NCBI GenBank assembly: GCA_030524105.1
Contig: JAUNHE010000001.1
Span: forward strand, 248,001 to 312,000
Origin: Rothia sp. (in: high G+C Gram-positive bacteria)
Lineage (GTDB): Bacteria > Actinomycetota > Actinomycetes > Actinomycetales > Micrococcaceae
DNA: 64,000 bases
Direction of reading: 5' to 3'
Shown here: piece by piece, positions 26,730 to 35,003 of the stretch
How the letters are laid out: the number at the start of each line of letters is the position of its first letter
How positions within the stretch are numbered: position 1 is the stretch's first letter
Made by a program: the position numbers and the translations under genes
Notes under the pieces: generated by a model
Told to the model about the DNA's origin: nothing
The model's input: only the letters and a program-made list of their open reading frames with translations
Database searches by the model: none

Positions 26730-28076
26730 ATGACTATGGATAATCAGCGAGGCGCAATGGAAATATTCGACACGGACGTAAACCCAACAAAACGTGAAGA
26801 ACTCATCAAAATTATTCGATGGGCTGCTAAGCTAGGCGATGAGGCCGAATCACAAAGCCTAGAACTTAAAAGCCAGCTTTCCTTTGAACGTACTGGTGGC
26901 GCTAGAACTAAATCATTTGCAAAAATCATAAAGTTCATACTTGGCGCAAGCAACCGCGACGAATACAAAGCCGCCAAAGCATTTCAGGGCTACGGTGTCA
27001 TGCTTATCGGAGTAAGCAAAGAGGGAATTATTGGGAACGAATCTGAGTTCCCAGAAGAGCATGAGTTCCGTGAGCATGCTGAAGATTATTTTGGCTCTGA
27101 CGTACCTAAGTTTTCTTTTTACCCTGTTGAGGTTGAGGGTAAAAAGATTCTCGCTATTGTGGTTTATCCTCCGAAGAATGGGCAGCCTATCTATATTTGT
27201 TCCAAAGACTTCAACCCTCAAGATGAAAAGGACGAAAAAGGCAAGCCTAGGAAAAGCCCGGATGCTTTGAAAGATGGGGCCGTCTATTATCGAGAGTCCT
27301 CAAGTACAAAAGCTGCCACCAGCTACCTGCTTAGGGAACTAATCAAACGATATAAACAAGGAAACAGAGCTGTGAGGGTGGGCTCCGAAGGCTCATTGGC
27401 CTGTCAACTGGCACTTAGCCAGGATCTAATTGAGTATTACAGACCCTTAGCCGAAGCTCATGCGACTACTCTGGAAGAAAAAATAAGAGTGGATCAGGAA
27501 CAACAAATACGCGAAAGCTCGCAGGTCGTAACACCTCCAGTTTTTTACAGCTATGACGAGAAACCTAGCCTAGAAAAGCAACTCAAAGCTGCGCAGAATT
27601 ATCAGGATCGAATTGAGGAATCTCTTCTTACTTTGAAGGGTTTGGTGCTGCCGCTGTTCGAGATTACAGTTACTAACTGCGGTACGGAGTCCCTGGTAAA
27701 TCCGCGTTTTAAGATTGATTTTGGGCGGAAAGTAAATGTTCAGCAGTGTGTTGATGCTGGCTATGAGTCTGAGGTTTACCCGTACCTTCCAACTCCAGTA
27801 GGGCCAGCTGATTGCAGGTATAGAACTGTCGATGTAACTAGTTACAAGGAGTTTGATCTTCCAGAAGTGCTTTACTCAGGGGATTCACATTTATTGGAGA
27901 AAATGGTAGTTTATTCGTCTGATCTTCCCGAAAGTATTTCAGTTGGTTGGACTTTGAAGGATCAGAATTTGTCAAAGCCCTTAAGTGGTTCGTTTGAATT
28001 GCCTGTATTTTCAGTCGATGATGTTGGTAATTTGTATGATGCTTATGAACAGAAAAGACGCTTGGGTGATGAATAA
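26730..28076 (+). CDS. AlbA_2/Schlafen-type putative DNA-binding protein
   Basis: The N-terminal 190 residues look like an AlbA_2 (Schlafen, formerly AAA_4) domain: an acidic-to-basic ESQSLELKSQLSF entry, then KSFAKIIKFILGASN, then GYGVMLIGVSKEGIIG and ILAIVVYPPKNGQPIYI with YYRESSSTKAAT. Such domains occur in transcriptional regulators and in anti-phage genes. A charged, helical stretch (about 240-300) and a C-terminal beta-rich region (about 310-440) without recognised domain follow. Three starts are possible, TTG 26715, ATG 26730 and ATG 26757; GAGG lies 4 bases before the last. The gene is A/T-richer than its neighbours and stands alone after tRNA-Leu, so transfer is likely. Confidence 0.68.
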   Translation: MTMDNQRGAMEIFDTDVNPTKREELIKIIRWAAKLGDEAESQSLELKSQLSFERTGGARTKSFAKIIKFILGASNRDEYKAAKAFQGYGVMLIGVSKEGIIGNESEFPEEHEFREHAEDYFGSDVPKFSFYPVEVEGKKILAIVVYPPKNGQPIYICSKDFNPQDEKDEKGKPRKSPDALKDGAVYYRESSSTKAATSYLLRELIKRYKQGNRAVRVGSEGSLACQLALSQDLIEYYRPLAEAHATTLEEKIRVDQEQQIRESSQVVTPPVFYSYDEKPSLEKQLKAAQNYQDRIEESLLTLKGLVLPLFEITVTNCGTESLVNPRFKIDFGRKVNVQQCVDAGYESEVYPYLPTPVGPADCRYRTVDVTSYKEFDLPEVLYSGDSHLLEKMVVYSSDLPESISVGWTLKDQNLSKPLSGSFELPVFSVDDVGNLYDAYEQKRRLGDE

Positions 28077-28284
28077 CTTCATCAACTTTTTGCTTATTTT
28101 GTAACACGGATACATCAAACCAGCGCAGCACCCCAACATATTGGCGCGGTTTGCAGCAAGCTGGCGTGATTTGCATCCACCCTGGCCTTTTCTCTCGCGT
28201 AGAGTATGTAGTCATAAGGCAGGCTAAGCCCACCGAAACGGGTACTGCTTCTACTACAATCATTACTCTTTAGGAAAAAACCTC

Positions 28285-29076
28285 ATGGCACTCGCACTTA
28301 TCACTGGTTCTTACGGCGGCCTGGGCACCGAATTTGCAAACATCCACGCAGCCAGGGGCGGCGATCTCATTCTGGTAGGCCGCAGCCAGGACAAGCTGGA
28401 CGCCCAGAAAACCCAGCTTGAAGCCGACTACCGCATCAGAGTTGACACCATCGCCGTGGACCTCTCAACCGAAGAATCTTCCCAGTTCATTTACGATTCC
28501 TGCAAAAACCTGGGTCTGCTGCCCGACTACTTTATCAACAACGCAGGCTTTGGTGGACAAGGAGACTTCGCCCGCGAACGCTCCATGGAGCAGGACATGA
28601 CCATGATCAAAGTCAACATTGAATCACCCACCCGCCTGCTCAAGCTCTTCCTCCCCGACATGATCGAACGCGGCTCCGGCAAGGTGCTCAACGTTTCATC
28701 TACCGCCGCCACCATGGCCGGGCCCCTCCAGGCCGTCTACTACGCCAGCAAAGCCTATGTCACCAGCTGGTCTAACGCCCTGTGGCGCGAGGTGCAGGGA
28801 AGCGGCGTGTCCGTCTCCTGCCTGATGCCCGGCGCTATGGCTACCGGTTTTGCCGCAGCAGGCGGCCTAGACGACACCAAGCTCTTTGCCAATGCCGTCT
28901 CACCAACCAAGGTAGCTCAGGAAGGCTACGATGGCATGCGCAAAGGAAAAATCAACGTGATCTCAGGCCTGGTAGCCTGGCAAAAACCCATGGTGTCGCT
29001 GGCCCCAATCATGCCCCGCAAGAGCATGCTCAACTTCGTCTACGACCAGCAGGTCGCTGGCAGCGCAGGCAAATAA
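28285..29076 (+). CDS. SDR family oxidoreductase
   Basis: This short-chain dehydrogenase (263 aa) has the cofactor motif TGSYGGLGTE, VDLSTEES, NNAGFGGQGDF, catalytic Ser in VSSTAATMAG and YYASKAY with Tyr and Lys; LMPGAMATGFA follows. The substrate is unknown. Codon use differs from the surrounding genes: C-ending codons (ATC, CTC, AAC, GCC) dominate, suggesting acquisition from a G+C-richer actinomycete. The AraC-type regulator gene begins 27 bases downstream and may control it. AGGA lies about 10 bases before the ATG. Confidence 0.88.
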   Translation: MALALITGSYGGLGTEFANIHAARGGDLILVGRSQDKLDAQKTQLEADYRIRVDTIAVDLSTEESSQFIYDSCKNLGLLPDYFINNAGFGGQGDFARERSMEQDMTMIKVNIESPTRLLKLFLPDMIERGSGKVLNVSSTAATMAGPLQAVYYASKAYVTSWSNALWREVQGSGVSVSCLMPGAMATGFAAAGGLDDTKLFANAVSPTKVAQEGYDGMRKGKINVISGLVAWQKPMVSLAPIMPRKSMLNFVYDQQVAGSAGK

Positions 29077-29103
29077 AAACCCGGTAGGTACACGGCTAGA
29101 TTC

Positions 29104-30096
29104 ATGAAAACCTATCTGCTTTCTGCCCAGTTTCCTCAGCTTTTTACGGCCGCCGGCATGGACGCTGGAGAGGTGCTTCGTCTAGCTCAGCTACCCGAAG
29201 ACCTTTTCAGCAAACCTGAGCCAGCCGTCACCGGGGAGGGCTATCTAAACCTGATTGAGGCTATCGGCCAGTTAGCTCCTAGCGACCATACGGCCGTAAC
29301 TTTTGCCACCATGCAAGGCATCGAGCAGTTTAGCCCGCCCATCTTTGCCGCCTACTGCTCCCGCAACGGGGCAGCCTGCATTAAAAGAATCGCTAAGCTT
29401 AAACCCCTCATTGGCCCGATCCACTACAGGCTTGAAACCCTGGGGCCAGAGGCCACCCTTTACCTTGAAGGTGAGGAAGCCGGAATGCGGCTACCGGCCT
29501 TTGCAGTTGAGGCAGAGATCGCCTTTATCCTGCATGTGCTGCGTTCCGCTAGCAAACAGACCATTACCCCGCTGCGGGCAGAGTCGGTTTACCCGGTAAG
29601 CGATAGTTTGGTTCAACTAGCTGGGGTTCCGATTCAAACAAGCGGAGTTAATGCGGTTACTTTTGCTAAGGCTGACCTTGAGATAACCTTCATCTCGCAC
29701 AATGAAGCCATGTGGTCCTACTTTGAACCTGAGCTGCGGCGGCGCCTGTCCCAGCTAGAGGTTGATGACTCCAGCTCTGCCCGCGTCCGTGCTGCCCTAG
29801 TAGAGCTTCTACCCGCCGGTGAGGCCACGATTGACGATGTAGCTCGTAAGCTGGCTAGCAGTTCCCGCACACTACAGCGACAACTGGCTGAGGAGGACAC
29901 AACCTTCCGTAAACAGCTCAACCATGTGCGCCAGCTACTGGCCCAGCAGTACCTGAGCACCAGCGACATGAGCATGGACACTATCGCCTTTATGCTCGGC
30001 TACACCGAAGCCGGAAGCTTCGTGCGGGCCTTTACGCTCTGGACGGGCCTAAACCCTACAACCTACCGAGCAAAGAACAAGTCACTGAGCCAGTAG
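29104..30096 (+). CDS. AraC family transcriptional regulator
   Basis: This 330-residue protein has a C-terminal AraC-type double helix-turn-helix (about 235-325): TIDDVARKLASSSRTLQRQL and then DTIAFMLGYTEAGSFVRAFT with WTGLNPTTYR. The N-terminal 200 residues resemble the arabinose-binding-like domain of the ArgR/OruR type regulators (PF12625), which sense small ligands. It directly follows the SDR gene on the same strand and could regulate it; the ligand is unknown. Its G+C is high, like that of the SDR gene. Confidence 0.88.
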   Translation: MKTYLLSAQFPQLFTAAGMDAGEVLRLAQLPEDLFSKPEPAVTGEGYLNLIEAIGQLAPSDHTAVTFATMQGIEQFSPPIFAAYCSRNGAACIKRIAKLKPLIGPIHYRLETLGPEATLYLEGEEAGMRLPAFAVEAEIAFILHVLRSASKQTITPLRAESVYPVSDSLVQLAGVPIQTSGVNAVTFAKADLEITFISHNEAMWSYFEPELRRRLSQLEVDDSSSARVRAALVELLPAGEATIDDVARKLASSSRTLQRQLAEEDTTFRKQLNHVRQLLAQQYLSTSDMSMDTIAFMLGYTEAGSFVRAFTLWTGLNPTTYRAKNKSLSQ

Positions 30097-30196
30097 CCCT
30101 TGCTGTGTTCCGTCGGGGTGTCGCATTTGCTTGGGAGTAGCTCCCGAGTAGTTAAATAGACGCTGTCTAGTACTTCTTAAAGAGAGAAAAGAGAGC

Positions 30197-30480
30197 ATGA
30201 TGCTTAATGCCTTAACCATGTCTAACGGCTACTCAATCCCTGCCCAGGGTTTTGGTGTCTTCCAGATTCCCGCAGAGCAGACAGCCACCGCCGTAGCCCA
30301 AGCAATTGAGGCAGGCTACCGGCATACTTGATCTGATGCTGCTGCACCAGCCCTTCCATTTACGGGAGTGCGGCATGGGCATTGAGCAGATGCGCCAGTA
30401 CATGCAGCTATGCCTGCTGGGGGAGGAGAGCATAGCTCAACGTGAAGTCATGCTGCAGAAGCAGAACAAGATAAGCAGCC
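30197..30480 (+). pseudogene. Chimeric remnant of an aldo/keto reductase and a MerR regulator
   Basis: From the ATG at 30197 the sequence reads MLNALTMSNGYSIPAQGFGV and AGYRHT, the start of an aldo/keto reductase, then stops. In the next frame, LDLMLLHQPF is a later reductase segment (normally about 50 residues downstream). That continues without break into LRECGMGIEQMRQYMQLC and GEESIAQREVMLQKQ, which are MerR-family positions following the DNA-binding domain. So at least two deletions joined parts of two genes. AKR/MerR neighbour pairs are common, and this is a decayed one. Neither part can be functional. Confidence 0.7.
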
Positions 30481-30499
30481 TACTGGTAGTCTGGTGTTT

Positions 30500-30943
30500 A
30501 TGACTGAATTTCATCCCTATATTTCTTTCCCCGGGAACGGCAAACAGGCCTTCGATTTTTATCAAAGCATTTTTGGCGGCGAGCTGCAGGCCATGTACTA
30601 CGATGACTTCTCCCAAGAAGCAGCCGAGCAATTTCCCTTTGAGCTCCCCACCGGCAAACTAGCCCACGCCACCTTACGCGGGGGAATGGTAGCACTTTCT
30701 GGCGGAGACGCTATCGAGCAGCAGCCAGCAGCCTTAACCAGTGACGTCTACTCTTTCCTGCTCTACTGCAACAGCCTAGAGCAGGCCCAAGAAATCGCAG
30801 ATAGCCTAGCCCAGGCGGACGGCAAGGTCATCGCCCCGGTTGAGCTGGCTCCTTGGGGACAATACTATGGGCAGGTACGTGACCAGTTCGGAGTCTTATG
30901 GGCTCTGAACGTAGTGTGCCCAGAGCAGCGCATCAACAAATAG
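30500..30943 (+). CDS. VOC family (PhnB-like) protein
   Basis: This 147-residue protein starts MTEFHPYISFPGNGKQAFDF and has the PhnB-like VOC layout: YQSIFGGELQAMYYDDF, then HATLRGGMVALSGGDA and a closing GQYYGQVRDQFGVLWALN, with beta-alpha-beta-beta-beta repeats. VOC proteins include glyoxalase and bleomycin/fosfomycin-resistance folds; the PhnB-like group is of unknown activity. I prefer ATG 30500 over the GTG at 30494. It lies directly after the AKR/MerR remnant and before a terminator. Confidence 0.85.
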   Translation: MTEFHPYISFPGNGKQAFDFYQSIFGGELQAMYYDDFSQEAAEQFPFELPTGKLAHATLRGGMVALSGGDAIEQQPAALTSDVYSFLLYCNSLEQAQEIADSLAQADGKVIAPVELAPWGQYYGQVRDQFGVLWALNVVCPEQRINK

Positions 30944-30965
30944 GGCAGCAAACAAGCAACTTGAT

Positions 30966-31010
30966 TGAGGGCCAGTTTTACCCTCATAGAGAAGGTAAAA
31001 CTGGCCCTCA
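30966..31010. terminator. Bidirectional terminator between VOC gene and DUF5703 gene
   Basis: TGAGGGCCAGTTTTACC and GGTAAAACTGGCCCTCA form a 17-bp perfect stem around an 11-base loop between two convergent genes. T-rich sequence follows on the plus strand (CTGTCTTTC). Confidence 0.8.
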
Positions 31011-31039
31011 GCTGTCTTTCTACTAAACAGCTCCCGGGT

Positions 31040-31282
31040 CTAGAAGAAATGTACCGTTTTACTAACTTTAATGACCCGGCGCCGTAACAGGTAGCGGCGT
31101 CTACCCCCGTAAAGAATAACGGAACGAACCAGTTCCCAGCGTCCATACTCAGAATGATCGTTGAGTCTTGACCGGGCATCATGAAGATTCTCTGCCGGCT
31201 CAACAGTGAGCATCAGATACTCAAACCGCTGATCAAAGCCGGTAACTTGAAGGTTTGTGCTGTCAACTTCTTGTTCTCGCAA
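31040..31282 (-). CDS. DUF5703 family protein
   Basis: This 80-residue protein matches the actinobacterial DUF5703 pattern: FEYLMLTVEPAENLHDARSR, then LNDHSEYGRWELVRSVILYG and basic C-terminal strands GRRRYLLRRRVIKV. The function is unknown. It is divergent from the small acidic gene at 31338 with 55 bases between the starts, and the pair next to uppP-mshC is a usual actinobacterial arrangement. Confidence 0.8.
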   Translation of the reverse strand: MREQEVDSTNLQVTGFDQRFEYLMLTVEPAENLHDARSRLNDHSEYGRWELVRSVILYGGRRRYLLRRRVIKVSKTVHFF

Positions 31283-31337
31283 AATTTTTCCTCCAATGTG
31301 TTTCCAGACTGAGCCCTTTACCGATAATCTCTATTAC

Positions 31338-31619
31338 ATGAGTAATGATCCTCGCTTAGCACTTAACACTTTCATCAATGCTCTTGAGGAGCATCTTACC
31401 GCGATTGTTAATCGGCGTGGTGATTACGATCCCGCCGTTGACCACGCCTACGTGGCAGTGGCTAACGCCTTTGAGCGTTACGAAGAGGTCCTCTTTGACC
31501 AGTTTGAAGAGGTAACACCCCTGGAAGTTTATATCGACGATGCTGATGCTGACGAGGATGAGGACGCTGACGATATTGAGTACGACGAGCCTACCCTAGA
31601 AGCTGGTCGTCAGAACTAA
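31338..31619 (+). CDS. Small acidic conserved protein of unknown function
   Basis: This 93-residue protein starts MSNDPRLALNTFINALEEHL and ends in an acidic tail with ADADEDEDADDIEYDEP. The first 60 residues look helical (ALEEHLTAI, HAYVAVANAFERYEEVLFDQ). I recognise no domain, but proteins of this type often lie upstream of uppP in Micrococcales. I preferred this ATG to the frame opening at 31257, which overlaps the divergent DUF5703 gene. GATAAT 12 bases before the ATG suggests a very short leader. Confidence 0.75.
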   Translation: MSNDPRLALNTFINALEEHLTAIVNRRGDYDPAVDHAYVAVANAFERYEEVLFDQFEEVTPLEVYIDDADADEDEDADDIEYDEPTLEAGRQN

Positions 31620-31708
31620 GTTTTGTCCCTAAAATTATGGGTGTTATACCCAACACAGTTGGCACAATGTACTCGCCGTCTGGGACACAAACGAGTAGAG
31701 TTCCCTAA

Positions 31709-32545
31709 GTGGAATGGATACAAGCAATTATTTTGGGTCTGGTGCAGGGGCTAACAGAGTTTCTGCCCATTTCGTCCTCCGGTCATATTCGTATCGTTAG
31801 CCAGTTTCTGCCAAATAACGAGGATCCCGGGGCGGCTTTTACCGCGATTACTCAACTTGGCACCGAAACAGCCGTTTTAGTCTTCTTCTGGCGTGACATC
31901 GTGCGCATTATCAAAAGCTGGTTTGGCTCTTTGATCGGGCGAGTCGACAAAAAAGATCCCGATGCTCGCATGGGTTGGTTCATCATTTTAGGCTCTTTGC
32001 CTATCAGCATCCTGGGGTTACTGCTAGAGAACTATATTGACAGCAGCTTCAGGTCCCTGTGGATCGTAGCCACCATGCTCATTGTCTTCGCAGTCTTTAT
32101 TGCAATAGCGGATAAAATTGGCAAAGAACAGCGTGACCTCAGCGATCTTAATATCAAGCACGGGCTTATTTTTGGTTGCGCCCAGGCCTTAGCCCTGGTT
32201 CCCGGTGTTTCTCGCTCCGGCGGCACCATTATGGCCGGCCTACTGATGGGGTATACCCGGGTAGCTGCTGCCCGCTACTCTTTCCTGCTTGCTGTTCCGG
32301 CAGTTTTTGCTTCCGGCCTCTATAAGCTGGCCAGCAGCCTTTCTGAAGGTTTTAACGGCTACTATGGGTTAGGTTCTACCGCTCTGGCAACCTTGGTTGC
32401 TTTTGCTAGCGGCTACGTCATCATTGGCTGGTTCCTCAAGTATGTTTCTACAAACAGCTACAGCCTCTTTGTCTGGTACCGGATTTTGCTGGGAGTCCTT
32501 GTTTACATTCTGCTTGGCACCGGTGTTCTGGCGGCTAGTAGCTAA
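31709..32545 (+). CDS. uppP: Undecaprenyl-diphosphatase UppP (BacA)
   Basis: UppP recycles the lipid carrier of cell-wall synthesis by removing a phosphate from undecaprenyl diphosphate. The 278-residue protein has about eight membrane segments and both signature motifs: [18 protein letters not shown] with E at about 17, and [12 protein letters not shown] with the catalytic Arg-Ser. The start is a GTG (GTGGAATGG). It may also confer tolerance to bacitracin. A terminator follows. Confidence 0.96.
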   Translation: MEWIQAIILGLVQGLTEFLPISSSGHIRIVSQFLPNNEDPGAAFTAITQLGTETAVLVFFWRDIVRIIKSWFGSLIGRVDKKDPDARMGWFIILGSLPISILGLLLENYIDSSFRSLWIVATMLIVFAVFIAIADKIGKEQRDLSDLNIKHGLIFGCAQALALVPGVSRSGGTIMAGLLMGYTRVAAARYSFLLAVPAVFASGLYKLASSLSEGFNGYYGLGSTALATLVAFASGYVIIGWFLKYVSTNSYSLFVWYRILLGVLVYILLGTGVLAASS

Positions 32546-32576
32546 GGCTAGTTGCCCGTTACCCAAAAATTATTCT

Positions 32577-32613
32577 TACCCGCTCACCATAAAGATTGTG
32601 GGCGGGTATCCTT
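32577..32613 (+). terminator. Terminator after uppP
   Basis: TACCCGCTCAC and GTGGGCGGGTA form an 11-bp stem with one T-G pair and a 10-base loop, followed by TCCTTTT. It lies about 30 bases after uppP. Confidence 0.78.
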
Positions 32614-32647
32614 TTAAAAAACACTTTGTTGTACGGTAAGGAATTTT

Positions 32648-33955
32648 ATGCGCGCCTGGGATGCCCCGCTGCTGCCCCCACTACCCGGTCAGGGTCCACT
32701 TCCCACTATTTTTGATACAGCGAGACAAACCTTGGTTCAAACAGTGGCTTCTCAGCAGGCTAGTCTCTATGTCTGTGGTATTACTCCCTATGATGCGACG
32801 CACATGGGCCATGCCTCTACCTACCTATGTTTTGATCTGCTCATCCGGGCCTGGTTAGATGCCGGGCTGAGAGTAGATTATGTTCAGAATGTTACCGATA
32901 TTGATGATCCGCTCTTAGAGCGAGCCCAACGGGACGGACGTAACTGGCAGCAACTAGCCCTAGAACAAACGGACCTCTTCCGCGCTGACATGCAGGCTCT
33001 TGCTGTCATTCCACCGACTCACTATCTGGGTGCCGTAGAGTCGATCCCACTTGTTATTGCCGCCGTTGAAGACTTACTGGACCAAGGCTTGGCCTACACT
33101 GTACCGGGTTACCAAGACCAGCAGGGCACGGTCCACCCTGCCGGAGACATCTATTTTGATACTTCGCAAGCGAGCCTGCTCAACCCTGATGATAAAAACC
33201 ATTGGGTCTTAGGGAAAATCTGCCATTTGGACCGGGAGCAAATGCTAGAGCTCTTTGGCCAGCGTGGGGGAGATCCTGCTCGGCCCGGTAAAAGGGATCC
33301 GCTTGACCCCCTGCTATGGCGGGTTGCCCGGGAGGGTGAGCCCGCTTGGGATGGCGCCACCCTAGGAAAGGGGCGGCCGGGCTGGCATATTGAGTGCACA
33401 AGCATAGCCCAAAAATTTTTACCCCAGCCCTTTACAGTTCAAGGCGGTGGCTCAGACTTGCGTTTCCCCCACCACGATATGGGAGCTGGGCACGCCTATG
33501 CCTTGACAAAAAAACCTATGGCCGAGCATTACATGCATACCGGTATGGTTGGCTTAGACGGCAAAAAAATGAGTAAGTCGCTGGGCAATTTGGTTTTAGT
33601 CTCACAATTGCGTGCCCAGGGGATTAAGCCAGCTGTTATTCGCCTAGCTGTTATGGATCACCACTACCGGCAGGACTGGTTTTGGACTCAAGACTTAGTC
33701 AAAAAGGCTCAAAATCGCTATCTAAAGTACCGGCAAGCACTCAGTCTTGACTCTTCAGAGGATCAGCAGTCAGCTCGTGAGCTCCTTGACCGGGTCCGAA
33801 ACCTACTGGCCCAGGATCTTAATACGCCGCAAGCCCTTGTTGCCATCGACCGGTGGGCTGAGCAGACCATAAACCGCGGTGGTCAAGAGAAGAGCCAGCA
33901 GGGTCCGCATCTTGTACGCGATCTGCTAGGTGCTCGACTTGGCCTTGAATTCTAA
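32648..33955 (+). CDS. mshC: Cysteine:GlcN-Ins ligase MshC (mycothiol synthesis)
   Basis: MshC joins L-cysteine to GlcN-inositol with ATP, the third committed step of mycothiol synthesis. It is related to cysteinyl-tRNA synthetase. Seen: VCGITPYDATHMGHASTYLC with the HIGH-type motif HMGH and the zinc cysteine, VTDIDDPLLERA, CTSIAQ with a second ligand region, GGSDLRFPHHDMGAGHA, and KMSKSLGNLVLVS. The length (435 aa) is slightly above the usual 410-420. AAGGA lies 5 bases before the ATG. Mycothiol is an actinobacterial trait, so this supports the taxonomy. Confidence 0.96.
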   Translation: MRAWDAPLLPPLPGQGPLPTIFDTARQTLVQTVASQQASLYVCGITPYDATHMGHASTYLCFDLLIRAWLDAGLRVDYVQNVTDIDDPLLERAQRDGRNWQQLALEQTDLFRADMQALAVIPPTHYLGAVESIPLVIAAVEDLLDQGLAYTVPGYQDQQGTVHPAGDIYFDTSQASLLNPDDKNHWVLGKICHLDREQMLELFGQRGGDPARPGKRDPLDPLLWRVAREGEPAWDGATLGKGRPGWHIECTSIAQKFLPQPFTVQGGGSDLRFPHHDMGAGHAYALTKKPMAEHYMHTGMVGLDGKKMSKSLGNLVLVSQLRAQGIKPAVIRLAVMDHHYRQDWFWTQDLVKKAQNRYLKYRQALSLDSSEDQQSARELLDRVRNLLAQDLNTPQALVAIDRWAEQTINRGGQEKSQQGPHLVRDLLGARLGLEF

Positions 33956-33969
33956 GCCGTAGCTGGGTT

Positions 33970-34842
33970 TTATTGGTCTCTACGTTTAAGAAAGCGTTCT
34001 AGCTCAGCAGCAATATCTTCGCCAGAGATTCCTTGCAGGGGATCGCTGTCTGTTTCTTCCTCAAGCTGGGCAACGTATTCAGCCAATTCCGGCTCCTCTT
34101 CCATGAGCTCTACAGCACCGCGTTCCCAGGCATGAACTTCCTCCTCTAAAGGATCTAAAAGCAGGCTGATGTCTAAGACGGCTTCTAATGCTTGCAGTAG
34201 CGCAAAACTGGCTTTAGGGTGCGGTGGGTGGCCAGCATAGTGGGGAACCGATACCCAGATACTCAGATCAGTCAGCTGGTGCTGAGCAGCTTGTAGAGCC
34301 AGGACTCCGGTAATTCCGGTAGGCCCGGTGTAGGTTTGTCTTTCTATGCCAGGTTGCCCCTGTAAGTCCGCTGAGAAACTGCTAATTCCTACTGGAAAAG
34401 CGCGAGTGTGGGGGACTTCTGCCAGTAAGGCTCCCAAAAGAATCAGATGATCTACTTGCTGTGACCTGGTAAAGGTAAAGATCTGCCCCAGTAGAGCCTT
34501 CCAACGGTAAGTTGGTTCGGGACCGCTTAAAAGCAGAATTCTCAGATTGTGCTGGCTCAGTGCCAGTTCAGAAACAGTCAGCTGCGGCCAGGTTAATTGG
34601 CTACTGCCATCTTCCTGGCTGGTCAGGACCGGTCTCATCTGCGTCAGGTCGTAAAAATCCTCCGTGGCAAAGTTCTCCACCGGGCTAGCGGCAAAGGTGC
34701 GTTCTAAAAAAGAAATACTTTCTGAAGCCGCTGCTCCTGCATCATTCCAGCCTTCAAAAGCGCAAATCATCACTGTTTTTTGTGCAGAACCCGCGGCAGG
34801 TAAGCCATAGACATTGTGCGGAAGTTTTTTAGCTTTGCTCAC
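33970..34842 (-). CDS. PAC2 family protein
   Basis: PAC2 proteins resemble proteasome assembly chaperone 2 and occur widely in actinobacteria without known role. The 290-residue sequence has AFEGWNDAGAAASESISFL near the start (about 28-46), FYDLTQMRP, LLLSGPEPTYRW, GITGVLALQAAQ and VSVPHYAGHPPHPKASFALL; the C-terminus is acidic. The link to the proteasome is by fold only, and notably the window has no 20S core genes. It is convergent with mshC (14 bases apart). Confidence 0.9.
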   Translation of the reverse strand: MSKAKKLPHNVYGLPAAGSAQKTVMICAFEGWNDAGAAASESISFLERTFAASPVENFATEDFYDLTQMRPVLTSQEDGSSQLTWPQLTVSELALSQHNLRILLLSGPEPTYRWKALLGQIFTFTRSQQVDHLILLGALLAEVPHTRAFPVGISSFSADLQGQPGIERQTYTGPTGITGVLALQAAQHQLTDLSIWVSVPHYAGHPPHPKASFALLQALEAVLDISLLLDPLEEEVHAWERGAVELMEEEPELAEYVAQLEEETDSDPLQGISGEDIAAELERFLKRRDQ

Positions 34843-35003
34843 TGTTACATCCTAAGCGTATCTTTGGGGTTGCGGTAAGCCTTTTCGCCCAGTGCGTTTA
34901 AGAAAGCTAGAAGAGGCTCTTGTCAGGCTAAAGGAGTAAGGTACAGGTGGGTGCAGAATTTTTGCACCCTAGCCGGTAGGGATTATAAGGATTAAGGGGC
35001 AGG

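Noticed and set aside
26004-30960. Attachment-site repeat of the tRNA-Leu 3' end
   Set aside because: I searched by eye for the TTCAAGTCC...CCGCGC end downstream and found no second copy, so no island boundary is claimed.
30865-31203. 112-codon minus-strand frame
   Set aside because: It runs through the bidirectional terminator and overlaps both the VOC and the DUF5703 genes in another frame.
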